Assembly (NCBI GenBank): GCA_016199375.1
Contig: JACQGV010000027.1
Span: 1 to 5,858 of the forward strand
Direction: 5' to 3'
Length of the DNA: 5,858 nt
Source: Chloroflexota bacterium
Lineage (GTDB): Bacteria > Chloroflexota > Dehalococcoidia > SHYM01
The notes under the pieces are model-generated. The model ran no database searches, was not told the origin of the DNA, and saw only the letters and a list, made by a program, of their open reading frames with translations. Both the position numbers and the translations under genes were made by a program. Shown in pieces: positions 4,960-5,858 of the stretch (the first letter of the stretch is position 1; each line of letters starts with the position of its first letter).

Positions 4960-5858
4960 GGGGCCTGACCTCAAGGCGCTGGTAGGGTGCCCGGCCAAGC
5001 AAGTCAGGGACGGTCACGAACTCGTAGCCCTTTGCCCGTAGCTCCGCGATGATCCTGGGCAGCGCCTCCACGGTATGGCTGCGATCGCTGTTGTCGCGGG
5101 TCTCATCCCCGTCGTGCAGCAGGATGACCGCGCCCGGATGCGCTCCGCGGACGATGCGCTCGACAATGACGCTGGCCGGCGGTCTGTGAGGGTCCTGAGC
5201 CTCGACATTCCACATCACCGTCACCAGATTGTTGCTGCGGGCGCACGCCAGCCACCAGGGAGTCTTGAGGCCATAAGGGGGCCGGAAGAGAGCGGGCTGG
5301 ACGCCGGCCAACCTCGTGATGGCCGCCTGACCCCGTACCAGCTCGTAGCAGCCGCCGGGGACCAGCGCCGCCTGCGGCCGGTGGGACCAGGTATGGTTGC
5401 CTACCACGTGCCCCTCAGCGAGCATGCGGGCCAGCGTATCGGGGTGCCGCTCGGCGTTCATCCCGACCAGGAAGAAGGTTGCGCGGATGTCCTCTCGTTT
5501 CAGGATATCCAGCACCTGAGAGGTGTACGGCTCGTTGGGGCCATCGTCGAACGTCAACGCAACCTGGCGAGCGCCGGTGCGGGCGTGGCTGTAGGTTTTG
5601 CCGAAAACCTGCGCCGAGGGCGCGAAAACTCCATAGAGGCCGGTGCCAATGAGCGCCACCAGTAGAACGAGGATAGCTCTCAGCGCCCAACCGCGTAAGC
5701 CGCGCTTGGCACTACTGCGTCCATCCTGTCGAGCTGGCGCCCTGATGGCCTGCCTGTCCCCGAAGAGGGAGCGCCCGGTGAGGCGGTAGACAAGCAGGTC
5801 CAGGAGCGTATGGAGCAGCAGGTCCAGGAACACCCACCGCAGGAGCCGGCCCCGGAAG
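4943..5858 (-). CDS. Membrane-anchored polysaccharide deacetylase (NodB/CE4), 5' end open at window edge
   Basis: Removes acetyl groups from N-acetylated sugars such as peptidoglycan, chitin-type or exopolysaccharide GlcNAc, using a metal-dependent NodB-homology domain outside the membrane. Counting from the GTG at 5831-5833: an N-terminal hydrophobic/amphipathic stretch (2-24), a basic linker (27-52), one transmembrane helix (about 51-70), then the catalytic domain. It holds TFDDGP (94-99; base Asp96, metal Asp97), GNHTWSH (145-151; metal His147 and His151), RPPYG (184-188), WNVEAQD (208-214) and LLHDGD (238-243; His240). All five CE4 motifs are complete, so it should be active. The frame stays open from the GTG to the window edge and the GTG has no ribosome site, so the true start probably lies outside. 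The stop (TGA, 4943-4945) overlaps the start of the DedA gene, implying one operon. Carbohydrate substrate not readable. Confidence 0.93.
   Translation of the reverse strand, partial: FRGRLLRWVFLDLLLHTLLDLLVYRLTGRSLFGDRQAIRAPARQDGRSSAKRGLRGWALRAILVLLVALIGTGLYGVFAPSAQVFGKTYSHARTGARQVALTFDDGPNEPYTSQVLDILKREDIRATFFLVGMNAERHPDTLARMLAEGHVVGNHTWSHRPQAALVPGGCYELVRGQAAITRLAGVQPALFRPPYGLKTPWWLACARSNNLVTVMWNVEAQDPHRPPASVIVERIVRGAHPGAVILLHDGDETRDNSDRSHTVEALPRIIAELRAKGYEFVTVPDLLGRAPYQRLEVRPHATLP

Noticed and set aside
4960..4998. TTG start for the DedA-family protein at 4996-4998
   Set aside because: No Shine-Dalgarno precedes it and the extra 13 residues are polar and not family-like; the ATG at 4957-4959 has GAGGT at good spacing.
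5075..5665. 196-codon plus-strand frame opposite the deacetylase
   Set aside because: The minus strand encodes all five CE4 motifs here; the plus frame has no recognisable feature.

Overview
The window is a GC-rich stretch of ordinary bacterial chromosome with six protein genes, one small non-autonomous mobile element and one clear terminator. The high GC content, an F420/FMN-type luciferase-like oxidoreductase, a Yip1-type membrane protein beginning with a 'D-S-A-T-G-E-A-L'-like segment, and a long NuoF-type flavoprotein together suggest a member of Chloroflexota (Dehalococcoidia/SAR202-like) or another F420-using GC-rich lineage. That placement is inference from gene flavour and is not proven here. 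I see no tRNA, rRNA, CRISPR array, transposase, phage or defence gene.

Left part: the 5' two thirds of thiE (thiamine phosphate synthase) runs leftward off the window edge. It is divergent from a five-helix Yip1-family membrane protein (556-1092, +), whose base composition is visibly less GC-rich than the rest. After a 180-base gap with small hairpins but no clear terminator, a consensus extended -10 promoter (TGcTATAAT) drives a 562-residue NuoF-like NADH:acceptor flavoprotein (1273-2961, +). This protein keeps the FMN/NADH fold, the SLBB domain and the [4Fe-4S] cysteines. Its N-terminal thioredoxin-like [2Fe-2S] domain has lost nearly all cluster cysteines, and no NuoE or catalytic partner lies beside it.

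Middle: directly at the nuoF-like stop codon sits a 157-bp MITE-like element (2962-3118). It has 16-bp terminal inverted repeats (15 of 16 matching) and a 3-bp TAA target duplication, one copy of which is the stop codon itself. Beyond it a strong 12-bp stem terminator (3143-3177) serves the two convergent genes on either side.

Right part: three genes read leftward. The distal gene is a membrane-anchored polysaccharide deacetylase (NodB/CE4) whose 5' end is open at the window edge. It overlaps a DedA/VTT-family membrane protein by 17 bp, so the two probably form a cell-envelope unit. Next is a luciferase-like (LLM) F420/FMN oxidoreductase with its own extended -10 promoter and a strong Shine-Dalgarno. 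No new multi-gene system is visible. The points most worth a second look are the MITE placed exactly on a stop codon and the orphan NuoF-like protein with a degenerate iron-sulfur domain.
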